Assembly (NCBI GenBank): GCA_947174015.1
Contig: CAMWHJ010000004.1
Location: forward strand, 1 to 64,000
From: an uncultured Lachnospiraceae bacterium
Lineage (GTDB): Bacteria; Bacillota; Clostridia; Lachnospirales; Lachnospiraceae
Reading direction: 5' to 3'
Length of the DNA stretch: 64,000 bases
The position numbers and the translations under genes were made by a program. A model generated the notes under the pieces. The model was given only the letters and a program-made list of their open reading frames with translations. It was not told the DNA's origin and made no database searches. Positions 9,238-19,471 of the stretch are shown one piece after another (the first letter of the stretch is position 1; every line of letters begins with the position of its first letter).

Positions 9238-12200
9238 TTATTGAATTATGGTCTGATAGGTAGTTGACCATGGACCATATACTTTCTTAGAGCCTACTTT
9301 TTTGTATGCACGCATTTTTACATAATATGTCTTTCCACTCTTTAACTTTTTCACTGTCTTAGATGTGGTTCTGTATTTTTTGATATCTACAACTTTTCTT
9401 GTCTTCTTGGTAAATTTACTGTTTGTTCCGTAGTAAATCTCATATCCCGTTGCCTTGCTGTCTTTCTTCCACTTGATTTTCAGTGTCTTAGCCGCAGTAC
9501 TGGTTACAGAAATATCTTTCGGCACTGCCGGAGCAATGTAGAAGTATATGGTCTTTTTTCCGGTATAATTTCCGGTACCGGTCAATACTGCTTTTGCCTT
9601 TCCCGTATTTTTATTGGAACTGTATTTTACCGTATAATCTCTGTTTACAAATAATGCATTTTGTCCATTGGTCACTGTCAAAGCAGGTGTTAATGCATTT
9701 CCTGTATAAGTCTGGGCCGCAATAGAAGCAACTTTCACTTTTGAAAGGTCTTTCGCCTTAATCTGGAAGGTGAGCTCCTTCATTCCCTGATAATTTGAAG
9801 TTCCCATAGCATTGATTCTTACCGTTGCTGTTCCTACATTCATATTATTCATACAGAATACACTGTAATCAGTACCTTCTTTTAAAGTCTTTCCTAAATC
9901 GGTAACGGTAACCTTTGGTATAATTGCTGCTCCCGTATAATCAAAGGATGCTGCAGAAAGCTTTACTGCAACATTATCCAAAGTTCTCTTAGTAATGGTA
10001 TATCTGATTTCCTTCGTTCCTGTGTAACATCCACTGGTTCCTCCAGAAATTACCACTGTTGCATTTCCGGCATTCACATTGTCTTTATAAGAAAGCTTAT
10101 AATCGGTACCTTCTTTCAGTTCTGCCTGACCATTTTTAACGGTAACCTTTGGTGTATGTGCTTTTCCGTCATATGGATAACTGTTCTGCTCCAACTGCAC
10201 AGTTATTCTGGAAATATCAATGGCTGTAATTGTCACATCCAATTTATCCGATACCATTCCATCCCCAGAAGTGGCTGTAACGGTGGCTGTTCCTGGTTTT
10301 TTCGGCACAATCAAGGCTCTTACTGTATTTCCCTGTCGTATCGGTGTCACCTCAAGTACATCTTTCTTATCCACAGACCAGATAATCTCATCAAAATTTG
10401 TGTTAGGTGTTACAACAGCATTGATGTAAGAATTGCTGGTGCCATATGCTACATTTGTATTTCCATTTAAGGAAATGCCTGCAATTTTATTTACCACATT
10501 TACCGTAAACTCCATGGTCTTTTTAGACACGGTAGATTCTGCTGTCAATACGGTGGTTCCTGCCACATTACCATTAATGGTACAGCTATATGTATCCTTG
10601 CTTGGCATAACAGATGCAATGGTTTCGTTTTTAGATACCCAATTCACATATTCTGTTGCATTACCGCAGTTCAGTACCACTGCTCCTGTGCTTCCCACAT
10701 ATACGTTAATTGTTCCCTTATTTTCCACTGTCTGTCCTTTGTGATCCGTTGCGGAAATCTTTGTGATGGGAATTGCAACTCTCACCTGACAGGTAGCCTT
10801 AAGCTCGTCATTAATCTTTGCAGTAATAGTAATCGGTGTCTCGGAGGATTTTACAGCCGTTAATAGACCATTTTCATCCACCTTTACAATGCTTGGGTCA
10901 GAGCTTTCATATACAACTGTATCTGAAGTATCTGACGGTGTCAACGTAGGTTTCAGCTGATATGTGACACCCGCCGCTGTTGCCTCGCCCGGTACCAGCA
11001 TAATCTCCTGCTGGGTTTCCTTCAGACTGATATCCGTGGCAGGTACTCTTACATGAATTGTTACTGTTAAAAACTTATTTGTCTGCACATCACGCAGGGT
11101 AACTATGGCATCTCCCTTTGTTACTGGCTGTAATGTCAGTGTGTTTACATTTTTTAAAGAAGAATTTGCAGCCTTTACAATATCACCTTCCTGCTCAATC
11201 TCCCAATAAAAATCATCCGTAGATACACTGCCATTCTCTGCTAAAAGGCTTGCCTTTAATTCAACATTTTTTCCTTTCTCCACATTGATTTCTTTTCCAT
11301 CACATGGTTCATTATTATATGTAATGGTTGTATTTGTCGCCGGACGTTCGGAAATGGCAGTTACATTTAATGTATCAATGGCAGATGCGTTGACAGCTCC
11401 TTTTACTACCACCTTAGCACTTCCACGCTTTTTAATCTTAATGTTTACATTAGTTCCTACAAATTTTATAAGTTCTTTTTCTTCAGAATCTTTTGGATCC
11501 ACAAATACTACTACCGGATCATTCTCATTTTGATCCTCCAAGGTCCATGTAATCGCTTCCTCTGTATTTATCAATTCTCCATTATTCAATTCTGTTGACA
11601 AGGAATATGTATGGTTTTGTACATAAGTTCCAATATAATCTCCTTCAGGAATCTTAATCTTCTCAATGGCAGCTTTTACTGTAATACGAATACTTGCCTG
11701 ATAACCACTTTTTTGTGTTGTTACTGTTAATGTGGCAGTACCTTCCTTTTTGGGATTCACAATACCTGTATCACTGCCTACTTCAAAGATATCTGTATCA
11801 CTGCTTTCCCACATTACCGGCTCATTCGCAGTGGTACTTCCATTAATTAACTGTGCAGAATATTGAACATTCTTCTGACTGGTATAAATCGTATCTTCTG
11901 CAATTACTTTCTGTTCACCGTTTATCTCCTTTGTGATGTTCACACCTTCTGCTTCTGTCAAATTAGTTACATGTACATCCACATAAGCAAATATATTTGT
12001 TCTTGGTGATGTTTTGGTAGGTGCCGCATAGCAGTAAATACGTGCATTTCCGCCTTTTACTGCCTTGATCACACCACTCTGTGTTACCGTCGCAATGGTT
12101 TCATCTGAGGACTTCCATAAAGGTGTATCTGTGGAAGCACAGATATAAGCACCTTTCTGGTTTTCTTTTGGATTCACTTGAAATCTGGAACGAAATACAG

Positions 12201-13584
12201 CAGTTAAATCTCTCTCTGAACCCGCTGTCATATCAAATGTATGGGCTGAACCAGACTGTTCCTGTGCATAATTCTGTGCAACTTTCACAAAAGTATATCC
12301 CGGAGAAGTATTTGTAAAGGAAAGCTGCCACAATGCATCAAAGTTATTCAAAGACACTCCTGCCGGAAGCTCATCCTTTCCGCTGGCATCATCGAAAATT
12401 CCCACATTGGTTTCTTTTGTTACTATATAACTTGTTTCCTGGGTTGCAGGATCCTTGACAAGAAATTCTGTATTCATTGCAGGTGCCAATACAATCAGAT
12501 TTCGACGTATGGAACGTTTACCAGAATCCGTAACTACATTAAAAACAATAGGATTCTGAATATTTGTAACCTTAACTCCTGTTAAATCAAACTGAACCTG
12601 ATAGGAAGTGTCACTAAGTTTTGTAAGCTGCACATTAGAAAGCGCTATTACATCTGTCTGGGTGCTTGAGATACCAATAGAATCATCCACATCCGCAAGA
12701 GATAATGAAGCACCCACCGGAAGTTCAGAATTTACAAGGGTTCCGTCTACCACACAAGTCAAGGTAATCGTTTCTTCCATATCCACATACAAGGCATCAG
12801 AACTCATATGATTATAGGTAACTAAATCAAAATTCTCAAATTCCTTCTGATAAGAAGTCGCTGTTACTGTCAAATCTTTCAGATTGGTGGCAGACTTGCG
12901 GATTCCAAGTGTCTGTGTCTTTACCAGACTGTTCGCTGTTGCTGTAATATCACAAACACCGTCTTGGGGCTTTTCACTTTTAATATTGACCATGGCATAC
13001 TTTACCACACTGCCTGCATACTCTGTGGTACTGGTCTTATCTTCTTCTGCTTTTACTTCCACCTTTGTGGCATCTGCACTGCTCCATTCAAAAGTATCAG
13101 CATATCTTGGATCTACGACTGCTTTCACCTCAAAGGTATTTTCTGTGTATTGATTTGCAAAATCGGTCACTACTACCCCTTGAATGTCACTTAAAGAATT
13201 GCAGACATTTAAGGTAATGGTTCTGGAGTCATTTCCCACATTTGCAGTGATCTTATAAGAACCACTGGCATCTGTACCTATGGCAACAGACAAATTCTTG
13301 ATGGTTCCTGTTCTGTCCTCCACATCTTCTGCTTCGGTCAAAGAAACCCCCTCATTGGCTCTGTCAATACTCCATTCCAAGCTGGTTCCCTTAATTACTG
13401 TGACAGACAAGTTTACTGTGGAATCCAGCCAACAGTATTCCACTGCTTTGTCGGAAACAATTACTGCATTCTCCGCAAAACCAGTGTCTGCCGCTTTTGC
13501 AGGTACCACAAATTCCAAAAAGCTTGTGAGTACCATTACAAGGCTTAAGAAATAAGCCATCACAACTTTAATTTTCCTATTCAT
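9238..13584 (-). CDS. Large secreted Ig-like (BIG2) and Fn3 surface protein
   Basis: This is a 1448-residue secreted protein of unknown specific function. The start is MNRKIKVV, with AGGAGG 6 nt upstream, although the frame is open further up. A signal peptide (about residues 1-31) ends at PAKAA. The middle holds many BIG2-like beta modules, recognisable by short motifs such as VTVRAL..KKPGTATVTATSGDG and VASVMPSK. From about residue 1130 there are three tandem repeats of about 85 residues (YDGKAHTPKVTV, YTGAAIIPKVTV, YTGNALTPALTV), then an Fn3-like module (about 1356-1448) ending WSTTYQTIIQ. No LPXTG motif or C-terminal membrane anchor is visible. It follows the pilus genes and could be a surface or pilus-associated adhesin; that role is inferred from position only. 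Confidence 0.82.
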   Translation of the reverse strand: MNRKIKVVMAYFLSLVMVLTSFLEFVVPAKAADTGFAENAVIVSDKAVEYCWLDSTVNLSVTVIKGTSLEWSIDRANEGVSLTEAEDVEDRTGTIKNLSVAIGTDASGSYKITANVGNDSRTITLNVCNSLSDIQGVVVTDFANQYTENTFEVKAVVDPRYADTFEWSSADATKVEVKAEEDKTSTTEYAGSVVKYAMVNIKSEKPQDGVCDITATANSLVKTQTLGIRKSATNLKDLTVTATSYQKEFENFDLVTYNHMSSDALYVDMEETITLTCVVDGTLVNSELPVGASLSLADVDDSIGISSTQTDVIALSNVQLTKLSDTSYQVQFDLTGVKVTNIQNPIVFNVVTDSGKRSIRRNLIVLAPAMNTEFLVKDPATQETSYIVTKETNVGIFDDASGKDELPAGVSLNNFDALWQLSFTNTSPGYTFVKVAQNYAQEQSGSAHTFDMTAGSERDLTAVFRSRFQVNPKENQKGAYICASTDTPLWKSSDETIATVTQSGVIKAVKGGNARIYCYAAPTKTSPRTNIFAYVDVHVTNLTEAEGVNITKEINGEQKVIAEDTIYTSQKNVQYSAQLINGSTTANEPVMWESSDTDIFEVGSDTGIVNPKKEGTATLTVTTQKSGYQASIRITVKAAIEKIKIPEGDYIGTYVQNHTYSLSTELNNGELINTEEAITWTLEDQNENDPVVVFVDPKDSEEKELIKFVGTNVNIKIKKRGSAKVVVKGAVNASAIDTLNVTAISERPATNTTITYNNEPCDGKEINVEKGKNVELKASLLAENGSVSTDDFYWEIEQEGDIVKAANSSLKNVNTLTLQPVTKGDAIVTLRDVQTNKFLTVTIHVRVPATDISLKETQQEIMLVPGEATAAGVTYQLKPTLTPSDTSDTVVYESSDPSIVKVDENGLLTAVKSSETPITITAKINDELKATCQVRVAIPITKISATDHKGQTVENKGTINVYVGSTGAVVLNCGNATEYVNWVSKNETIASVMPSKDTYSCTINGNVAGTTVLTAESTVSKKTMEFTVNVVNKIAGISLNGNTNVAYGTSNSYINAVVTPNTNFDEIIWSVDKKDVLEVTPIRQGNTVRALIVPKKPGTATVTATSGDGMVSDKLDVTITAIDISRITVQLEQNSYPYDGKAHTPKVTVKNGQAELKEGTDYKLSYKDNVNAGNATVVISGGTSGCYTGTKEIRYTITKRTLDNVAVKLSAASFDYTGAAIIPKVTVTDLGKTLKEGTDYSVFCMNNMNVGTATVRINAMGTSNYQGMKELTFQIKAKDLSKVKVASIAAQTYTGNALTPALTVTNGQNALFVNRDYTVKYSSNKNTGKAKAVLTGTGNYTGKKTIYFYIAPAVPKDISVTSTAAKTLKIKWKKDSKATGYEIYYGTNSKFTKKTRKVVDIKKYRTTSKTVKKLKSGKTYYVKMRAYKKVGSKKVYGPWSTTYQTIIQ

Positions 13585-13611
13585 GAAAATCCTCCTTCTG
13601 TTATTTTTATT

Positions 13612-13653
13612 GTAACTATTCCGTACTTTTCTACTCCTGTGCGAAACAGTTAT
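13612..13653. repeat. Intergenic inverted-repeat element
   Basis: GTAACTATTCCGTAC (13612-13626) and GTGCGAAACAGTTAT (13639-13653) are an inverted pair of the core motif with a 12-nt centre. The element lies just upstream of the ribosome binding site of the 1448-residue protein. Confidence 0.75.
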
Positions 13654-13766
13654 CTTCTGTTCTAAATCCTGAACATTCTCAGAACAGATATGAGGAAATG
13701 GTATATCGGAACATACCATCTCCTCCTAATTCTATTCATTTGTAATCTGATATCATTTTCTGTTCC

Positions 13767-16700
13767 TTAGTCTAAATCAAAGATTTCTGCACGACTTACA
13801 TTCAAGCTATCCCACGCTGTTGTTGTCTTCTGCATTGCAGTGCCCTCACCGATATTGGTATGCATTGTAACGTAAACCTTAATCGCCTGATCATGTGCAA
13901 ATACAGTTCCCAATGGTGCATTGATATAGTAAGTGTGTCCGCTCTCCAACTGATTGTACGGAACCGGTGTTGGAGTGGAAGAGGTATCTGCGGCATCATA
14001 AATTGCCAAAATGCCTGCTGCAGTGTCTATTGTTACCGTGGAACCACTGGCCGGACCCTGCGTATATCTGTTACCTTTCAAGGTATGTCCTGTGGAATCT
14101 GTATAACCAAAAGCAGAGTTGAGAGCTGCACCAGAATCTGTAATAAAGATTTCGTCTATCTCTATCTTCTTACTTTTTGCTGTCAGGTTACCATCATACA
14201 CATTAAAGTATACCCGCATAGTACCTGTTGTTCCATCGGAATCCGCTCCAAAGTTTACAAAGTCTGCTCCTGCATCCTCCGGAGTAATGGTGGTGTCATA
14301 AGGAATAATGATGGATTCTAAATCCGGTGCATCCTCTTCCCCATTTTCCACAATATTAATTTCCGGTGCTTTCAACTGTGCATTGTAAGCAGCAATCATT
14401 GTGTTGATAAACAGCTTAATTTCCTCTTCGTTGGAGATAGGTGTATGTCCTGCACCAGAGTAAGTAATATTACCCTTATTGAAAATGTAGTAGTTATTTC
14501 TTACATCATTTGGTGACTCCTTGTAGAAATCTCCTAAATCATGGTCATTTCCAAACCTACTTCTTTCATTGATGGTATACCATACTACCAGATCACTTTC
14601 TTCATCAGCGTTGCTGTCGGTCTCCAAATCGATGGTATAGTACTGTCCATGGGTAGAACTTACCTCAAAACTATCAGCAATCACATAAGGATAGTTGGTA
14701 ATGGCTCCTGTGTTAATCTTGCTCACACGAACACGCTCACCACTGCTGAAATCATAACCGGCAGATGTACTTTCATCAAACATTCGCTGCTGTCCATTAT
14801 AGAAATTCGCCAAATAATTGTTGTCATATTCACGCAGCTGCACATACGTCTGACCTTGTGTCTGCAATACTGTTTTGGTCTGTCCGGAATTTGGCTCAAA
14901 TGCCATATCCTTTCCCATATTCAGCAACGTACTAAATTCCGAACTGGATCTGCTATATCCTTTTCCGTCGGCTGCCGGGGAATTGAAAAACTGTTTCACA
15001 TATTCATAGGCAGACATATTGCTGGTGTTACGGCTTAAAGGTGTTACTACACCATACTGATCCATACCTGCTACACTGCGGATACCAACAGTAAAGTAAC
15101 TGTCACCGCCTCCATCTGTGCTCATATGCTTGTAATCCGAATGCCATGCTGTGGTATCGTGGGTAAACAGAATACTTTTGCCCTCTTCTCCAAACCGCAG
15201 CAATGATTCCACTGCGGATGCGGATGGATGTTTGTAATCTCCATCTGCGGTAACTTCATAAAAGGCATCGATAAATCCTACAATCACCATATCATAATTG
15301 CTGCTTTCGGCATTACTTAAGAGATATCCTCCCTTGTTAGATGGATTTGCATTATCATAATTCTCGCACTCCTGTGCATATTGTTTAGCACTTATGGTGG
15401 TGATATCCAATTCAAAATCCGGTATATTGTTTAACAAATTATGCCATCTTTTAGATGCTGTGGAACCTCCTGCACTTGCCAGACTCTGCTGCAAATTCAC
15501 ATGGGTACCATTGGTGGTAATACGCTTATCTAACACCTCTGTGGTACTGTTTCCCGAGGTAACTTGAAGAATGCGAATCTTCTGCTTTGTATCTGCACTG
15601 ATGGAACCATCCGCATTCTTTGGTGTAACAGGAATCGCACAGAAACCTGTTTCTGCTGCCAGAATATTGGAATTGCTGTTCTTGCTCACCTGAAGTTTCC
15701 AGTTGATACATCCGTCATAGCTTCTGGGCAGCTTACGGCTTGCGGTATAAGCAACACCTTCCTGCAGTTCATAATGGTCGCTGCCGTCTGCCTTTGCCAC
15801 AATCCTGCCTGTGGATGCATCTCGAATAACCAGTGAATCCAATTCTTCCGAGTTTTTTGAAAATTTACCGTCAAAGTTAGCATCCACAAAAACCTTGCAG
15901 TCAAAGCTGTCAGTACTCAAGATACCTGCCAATGTGGAAATGGAAAACTCAAAGTTGATATAATATCTGTCCCCATCCTTTGTGAGATAGTTTACCGTAT
16001 CTCCATCAATGGGTGTACCATCAATGGACTGGGTATGATAGCCATATGTGGCAGGTCTTCTGGTAAGATTCAAAAATACCTTTGTTTCATTTAAATAAGT
16101 TGCTGCCGCTTCCTGTGCTGCTCCATCAGACATTTTATCCGTCAGCAGATTGGGGTATACTCTGTTATCCCAGTTGAACGCTGCATTGCTCACCGCTGCT
16201 TCATAATTCAAAGTCTTTCTGTTAATCTGTGTGGTATCCACACTGCCCGCATCTGCTGCTGCCACCTTTAATACCTGATAAAGATACGTGGAATTGTCAA
16301 CGGTTGCTCCATCTGCATTTCCGCCAAGACCCATGTAATCTGTTTCACTGACAGTAACATTCGGATATGTTCCAAATGTCAATGTATATGCATCCAGATT
16401 TCCCAAAGCTACCTCATTCAATTTGTCGCCGTTTTTGTTAATCTGGATTCTGTCTACTTGGTCTTTTGGCATGGTAACCGAATAAATATAGTATCCGTTT
16501 TCATGTGTTATATAAGTCAGAGGTGTTCCAGGCCATGATGTATAGTTTCCGCCTCCATTCTTCCACATATGGGCATACAAATTGTCCCATCCGCTCCATG
16601 TATCCGGTTTTCTCACATACACGGTTCTGATCGTAGAACTGCTGGCGGGACCGGAAGATGAAGAAGTCTCGTTCACTGCATTGACAGCCACCGGAACATC

Positions 16701-19460
16701 CGGATTGCCGGTGTCATACTTAAACAAATTGCCTGCTACAATCACCGGATATCCGGAATCTAAGAAGTTAAACAGGTCACGTTTCTTATAGGTAGTCAAG
16801 TCATTGCCGGAGGTTCTCATTTTTGTACCACCTGCTACATAATCAGAGTTACGATCGATGGGATCCACATAATCCGTATCCAAAAGTCCAATACCATGCA
16901 GACCCACACGTCCGGCTCCGGTTCCTACATTGGTGGCACCGGTTAAATCACCCACATGGGTATATACCAGTCCCTCCATGGAACTGTCATTAAAATGTCT
17001 CGTCCCTGCTGCATTTTTCTTGAATTTACCAATATTGCTTCCAATATAAATCAGGTCATAGGTTGCATTTAAATCTTCATTCTTACCCACAAACTCATGC
17101 ATGGACATACAGGTAAAGCTTACATCTTTTTCCCTGTTATTCTCAGCAAAATATTTAATCCATTTGTTGATAAAGCTTCTCTGACCGTCGGACAAAGTTT
17201 TCTTTCCGTCGGCTGTCAATATATAATTTCCGCTGGAATCCTTGGCATAATCATAGGAAAAATCTGCACAAGGCTCCAATTCCAATACAGAGATGGTATT
17301 CTTCTTAATCTCAATGGTAATTCCCTCATAGTTCAGTAAATACTGAATGATCATATCCACTGAAATTTCATCCGTATCCATGGCTTCTCTTCCAACTTCC
17401 AAGTATGCATTTCTACGATTCTCATCTTCCATCTCTGTTACAACATCAACAAAGCCTATCCGCAAAATATTCTTTTTCAGGCTGCTGGTAAATTCACCGT
17501 TTACCAAGGCAACGGGATTTCTTGTAACTCGATTGTTGCCATCCTCATCGCTCTCCTGTGTAAGTACCGGACTGGTGTAATGTTCCAGGAAATGAGCATA
17601 AAAGTAAATATTCTTATTTACAAAATGCCCACCGGAAAGTGCAAATTTAGATGTTTCCCCTGCATCCGGCGACAAAGCATCATGGAGAGCAGTATTTGAC
17701 ACAGCTGCCAAAGAAGTATCATCAATGGTATATGTATTCAAATTGGTACCAGGTACTTGTGTTGACGTACTAATCTGTCGAATCTGACTGTCAAAATCAT
17801 CTTGTGCCAGAATTAGTAATGCCTTGTACATCCAGCTTCCGTCAATGTCTTCCATTGCTTCCTGGGCAATGGCTGCCGATTCTGCCAAAGAACTGTCGGC
17901 AGATAAGCTGTTATAAGCATCCATATAATTGTCATAAGCTGTCATATAGCCACTGAGAATGCTGCTGTCAACCATCAGTTTAAGAGGTGCAGATTCATTA
18001 ACAGCTCCCTCAAGCAGTTTCACGGCAGCAAGCCGAAAATCTTCACTGTCCTGTGCTTTGGATAAAGATATCCATGGAGAATATTTTCCGTTTTGTTCTT
18101 CCTCACTTAAACTTGGATTCGCATATTCATACTCTCCAATGGTTCCGTCTGTATTGCGGTACAAGAAAGGATTGGCAATATACACCAAGTCATAGGCAGA
18201 AAGATCCTGACTGCCTAAAGTTTCCGCAGAAATGGTATATAATTCAAGATTGTTTTGATTAAAAGCCTCTACCTCGTCTGCCTCTGTTCCTTCATCATCT
18301 GTCACTCCTAATACAAATCTTGTAAACAGATTATTGCATCGAATCTCCGCTTTGGAGCCAAACACAAAACGATATCCTGAGCCTGAATAATATCCATCTG
18401 CTTCTGTGATCTCCGCATAGGCATTGGTGAGTGCCTCATATTCTTCTGTCCCTATGGCAATAAATCGGAAATATCTGCCTTCCTTTTCCTGTGCAGTTCC
18501 CAGTTTACTGTTAAAGCCCTCTTCGTCATATCTTAAATAAATGGTAGTATCATTACTTATCATATGTAATTCTGAGCTTATGGGCTCTTCGGAAACCGGA
18601 ATAGGGGTGGGGGTGGGGGTTGATTCCTCCTCTACGGTATCTCCTTCTTCGTTAAGTGGTGCCGTTGTCACTTCCAAATCATTTCCCTCATTCTCATGAG
18701 CGAGGGATTCTGTTGCACTTGCATTCTCTAATGTATTGGTTAGTGCTGCTGATACCTCGGAATCATCAGAAGTTTTTGTTGAATCCTCCACCTGTGCTGC
18801 TGATACTTGAACATTGTTTCTTGCTTTCTTTACAGAGGCTTCTGTTGCCGGTGTTTCAGGACTGACAGGTTCCAGTGTAGGAGTAGGTGTTGCCGTAGGA
18901 ACTATCTCCTGATAATACACCACCTCACTATCCAACTCTGCACTTGATACCTCCTGATAATATCCGGGTACAAGCTGATGTTCTACCAATGCATATCCCA
19001 CTTCATCGGCCGGAAGTACAGGAACATTTTTATACAATCTTTCCTGATCTCCCGGTTTATAGTAAGTTAAAGGATATATGGAACTGGAGGCAGAATCCAG
19101 ATTGATAATTCCATACTTGTACAATATATCTGCCAATGCCTTAACTTGATCATCCGAATAGGAGGCAATCATATCCTGAAATGATACAATACCGGAACCA
19201 TTGGTTCTGATGCTGATCAGCATATCCATCACACTGAGGCTTTTGCTGTCCGGCAATACCTCCAAAATCCGAATTTTCTTACTGGCATCATTTTTGACCT
19301 CTTCTACTTTTTGCTCAACACTCTGAAACATTCCTTTTGCCTCTACATTTTGTAATGTAGAATAGATCAGGTTTGCGACGATAACGATTGCTAACAGGGA
19401 GGCAACCGCTATTTTTTTTGGAAATTTTCTGTTTTTTTGCTCTTTTTTCTTCCTTTCCAT
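13767..19460 (-). CDS. Giant membrane-anchored pilus-locus protein (1897 residues)
   Basis: The function is unknown. A lysine-rich N-terminus and one membrane segment (about residues 17-37) suggest export with an N-terminal anchor. Thr/Pro-rich linkers occur near residues 185-205 and 280-295. Three segments share a pattern of beta strand, then a YD-hydrophobic strand, reminiscent of the flavodoxin-like fold of glutamine-amidotransferase-like domains: KIRILEVLPD (about 61) with YDLVYIANP (423); VLELEP (725) with YDLIYIGSN (800); KIRILQVTSGN (1295) with YDMVIVGF (1388) and GKSILFTHDTTAW (1427). Residues about 940-1025 (SWPGTPLTY...YYIYSVTMP) resemble a CBM26-type starch-binding module. It may correspond to proteins annotated DUF5057, which I cannot verify. 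AAGGAGG precedes the ATG, and the gene begins 12 nt after the upstream prepilin gene. Confidence 0.75.
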   Translation of the reverse strand: MERKKKEQKNRKFPKKIAVASLLAIVIVANLIYSTLQNVEAKGMFQSVEQKVEEVKNDASKKIRILEVLPDSKSLSVMDMLISIRTNGSGIVSFQDMIASYSDDQVKALADILYKYGIINLDSASSSIYPLTYYKPGDQERLYKNVPVLPADEVGYALVEHQLVPGYYQEVSSAELDSEVVYYQEIVPTATPTPTLEPVSPETPATEASVKKARNNVQVSAAQVEDSTKTSDDSEVSAALTNTLENASATESLAHENEGNDLEVTTAPLNEEGDTVEEESTPTPTPIPVSEEPISSELHMISNDTTIYLRYDEEGFNSKLGTAQEKEGRYFRFIAIGTEEYEALTNAYAEITEADGYYSGSGYRFVFGSKAEIRCNNLFTRFVLGVTDDEGTEADEVEAFNQNNLELYTISAETLGSQDLSAYDLVYIANPFLYRNTDGTIGEYEYANPSLSEEEQNGKYSPWISLSKAQDSEDFRLAAVKLLEGAVNESAPLKLMVDSSILSGYMTAYDNYMDAYNSLSADSSLAESAAIAQEAMEDIDGSWMYKALLILAQDDFDSQIRQISTSTQVPGTNLNTYTIDDTSLAAVSNTALHDALSPDAGETSKFALSGGHFVNKNIYFYAHFLEHYTSPVLTQESDEDGNNRVTRNPVALVNGEFTSSLKKNILRIGFVDVVTEMEDENRRNAYLEVGREAMDTDEISVDMIIQYLLNYEGITIEIKKNTISVLELEPCADFSYDYAKDSSGNYILTADGKKTLSDGQRSFINKWIKYFAENNREKDVSFTCMSMHEFVGKNEDLNATYDLIYIGSNIGKFKKNAAGTRHFNDSSMEGLVYTHVGDLTGATNVGTGAGRVGLHGIGLLDTDYVDPIDRNSDYVAGGTKMRTSGNDLTTYKKRDLFNFLDSGYPVIVAGNLFKYDTGNPDVPVAVNAVNETSSSSGPASSSTIRTVYVRKPDTWSGWDNLYAHMWKNGGGNYTSWPGTPLTYITHENGYYIYSVTMPKDQVDRIQINKNGDKLNEVALGNLDAYTLTFGTYPNVTVSETDYMGLGGNADGATVDNSTYLYQVLKVAAADAGSVDTTQINRKTLNYEAAVSNAAFNWDNRVYPNLLTDKMSDGAAQEAAATYLNETKVFLNLTRRPATYGYHTQSIDGTPIDGDTVNYLTKDGDRYYINFEFSISTLAGILSTDSFDCKVFVDANFDGKFSKNSEELDSLVIRDASTGRIVAKADGSDHYELQEGVAYTASRKLPRSYDGCINWKLQVSKNSNSNILAAETGFCAIPVTPKNADGSISADTKQKIRILQVTSGNSTTEVLDKRITTNGTHVNLQQSLASAGGSTASKRWHNLLNNIPDFELDITTISAKQYAQECENYDNANPSNKGGYLLSNAESSNYDMVIVGFIDAFYEVTADGDYKHPSASAVESLLRFGEEGKSILFTHDTTAWHSDYKHMSTDGGGDSYFTVGIRSVAGMDQYGVVTPLSRNTSNMSAYEYVKQFFNSPAADGKGYSRSSSEFSTLLNMGKDMAFEPNSGQTKTVLQTQGQTYVQLREYDNNYLANFYNGQQRMFDESTSAGYDFSSGERVRVSKINTGAITNYPYVIADSFEVSSTHGQYYTIDLETDSNADEESDLVVWYTINERSRFGNDHDLGDFYKESPNDVRNNYYIFNKGNITYSGAGHTPISNEEEIKLFINTMIAAYNAQLKAPEINIVENGEEDAPDLESIIIPYDTTITPEDAGADFVNFGADSDGTTGTMRVYFNVYDGNLTAKSKKIEIDEIFITDSGAALNSAFGYTDSTGHTLKGNRYTQGPASGSTVTIDTAAGILAIYDAADTSSTPTPVPYNQLESGHTYYINAPLGTVFAHDQAIKVYVTMHTNIGEGTAMQKTTTAWDSLNVSRAEIFDLD

Positions 19461-19471
19461 AAGTTACCTCC

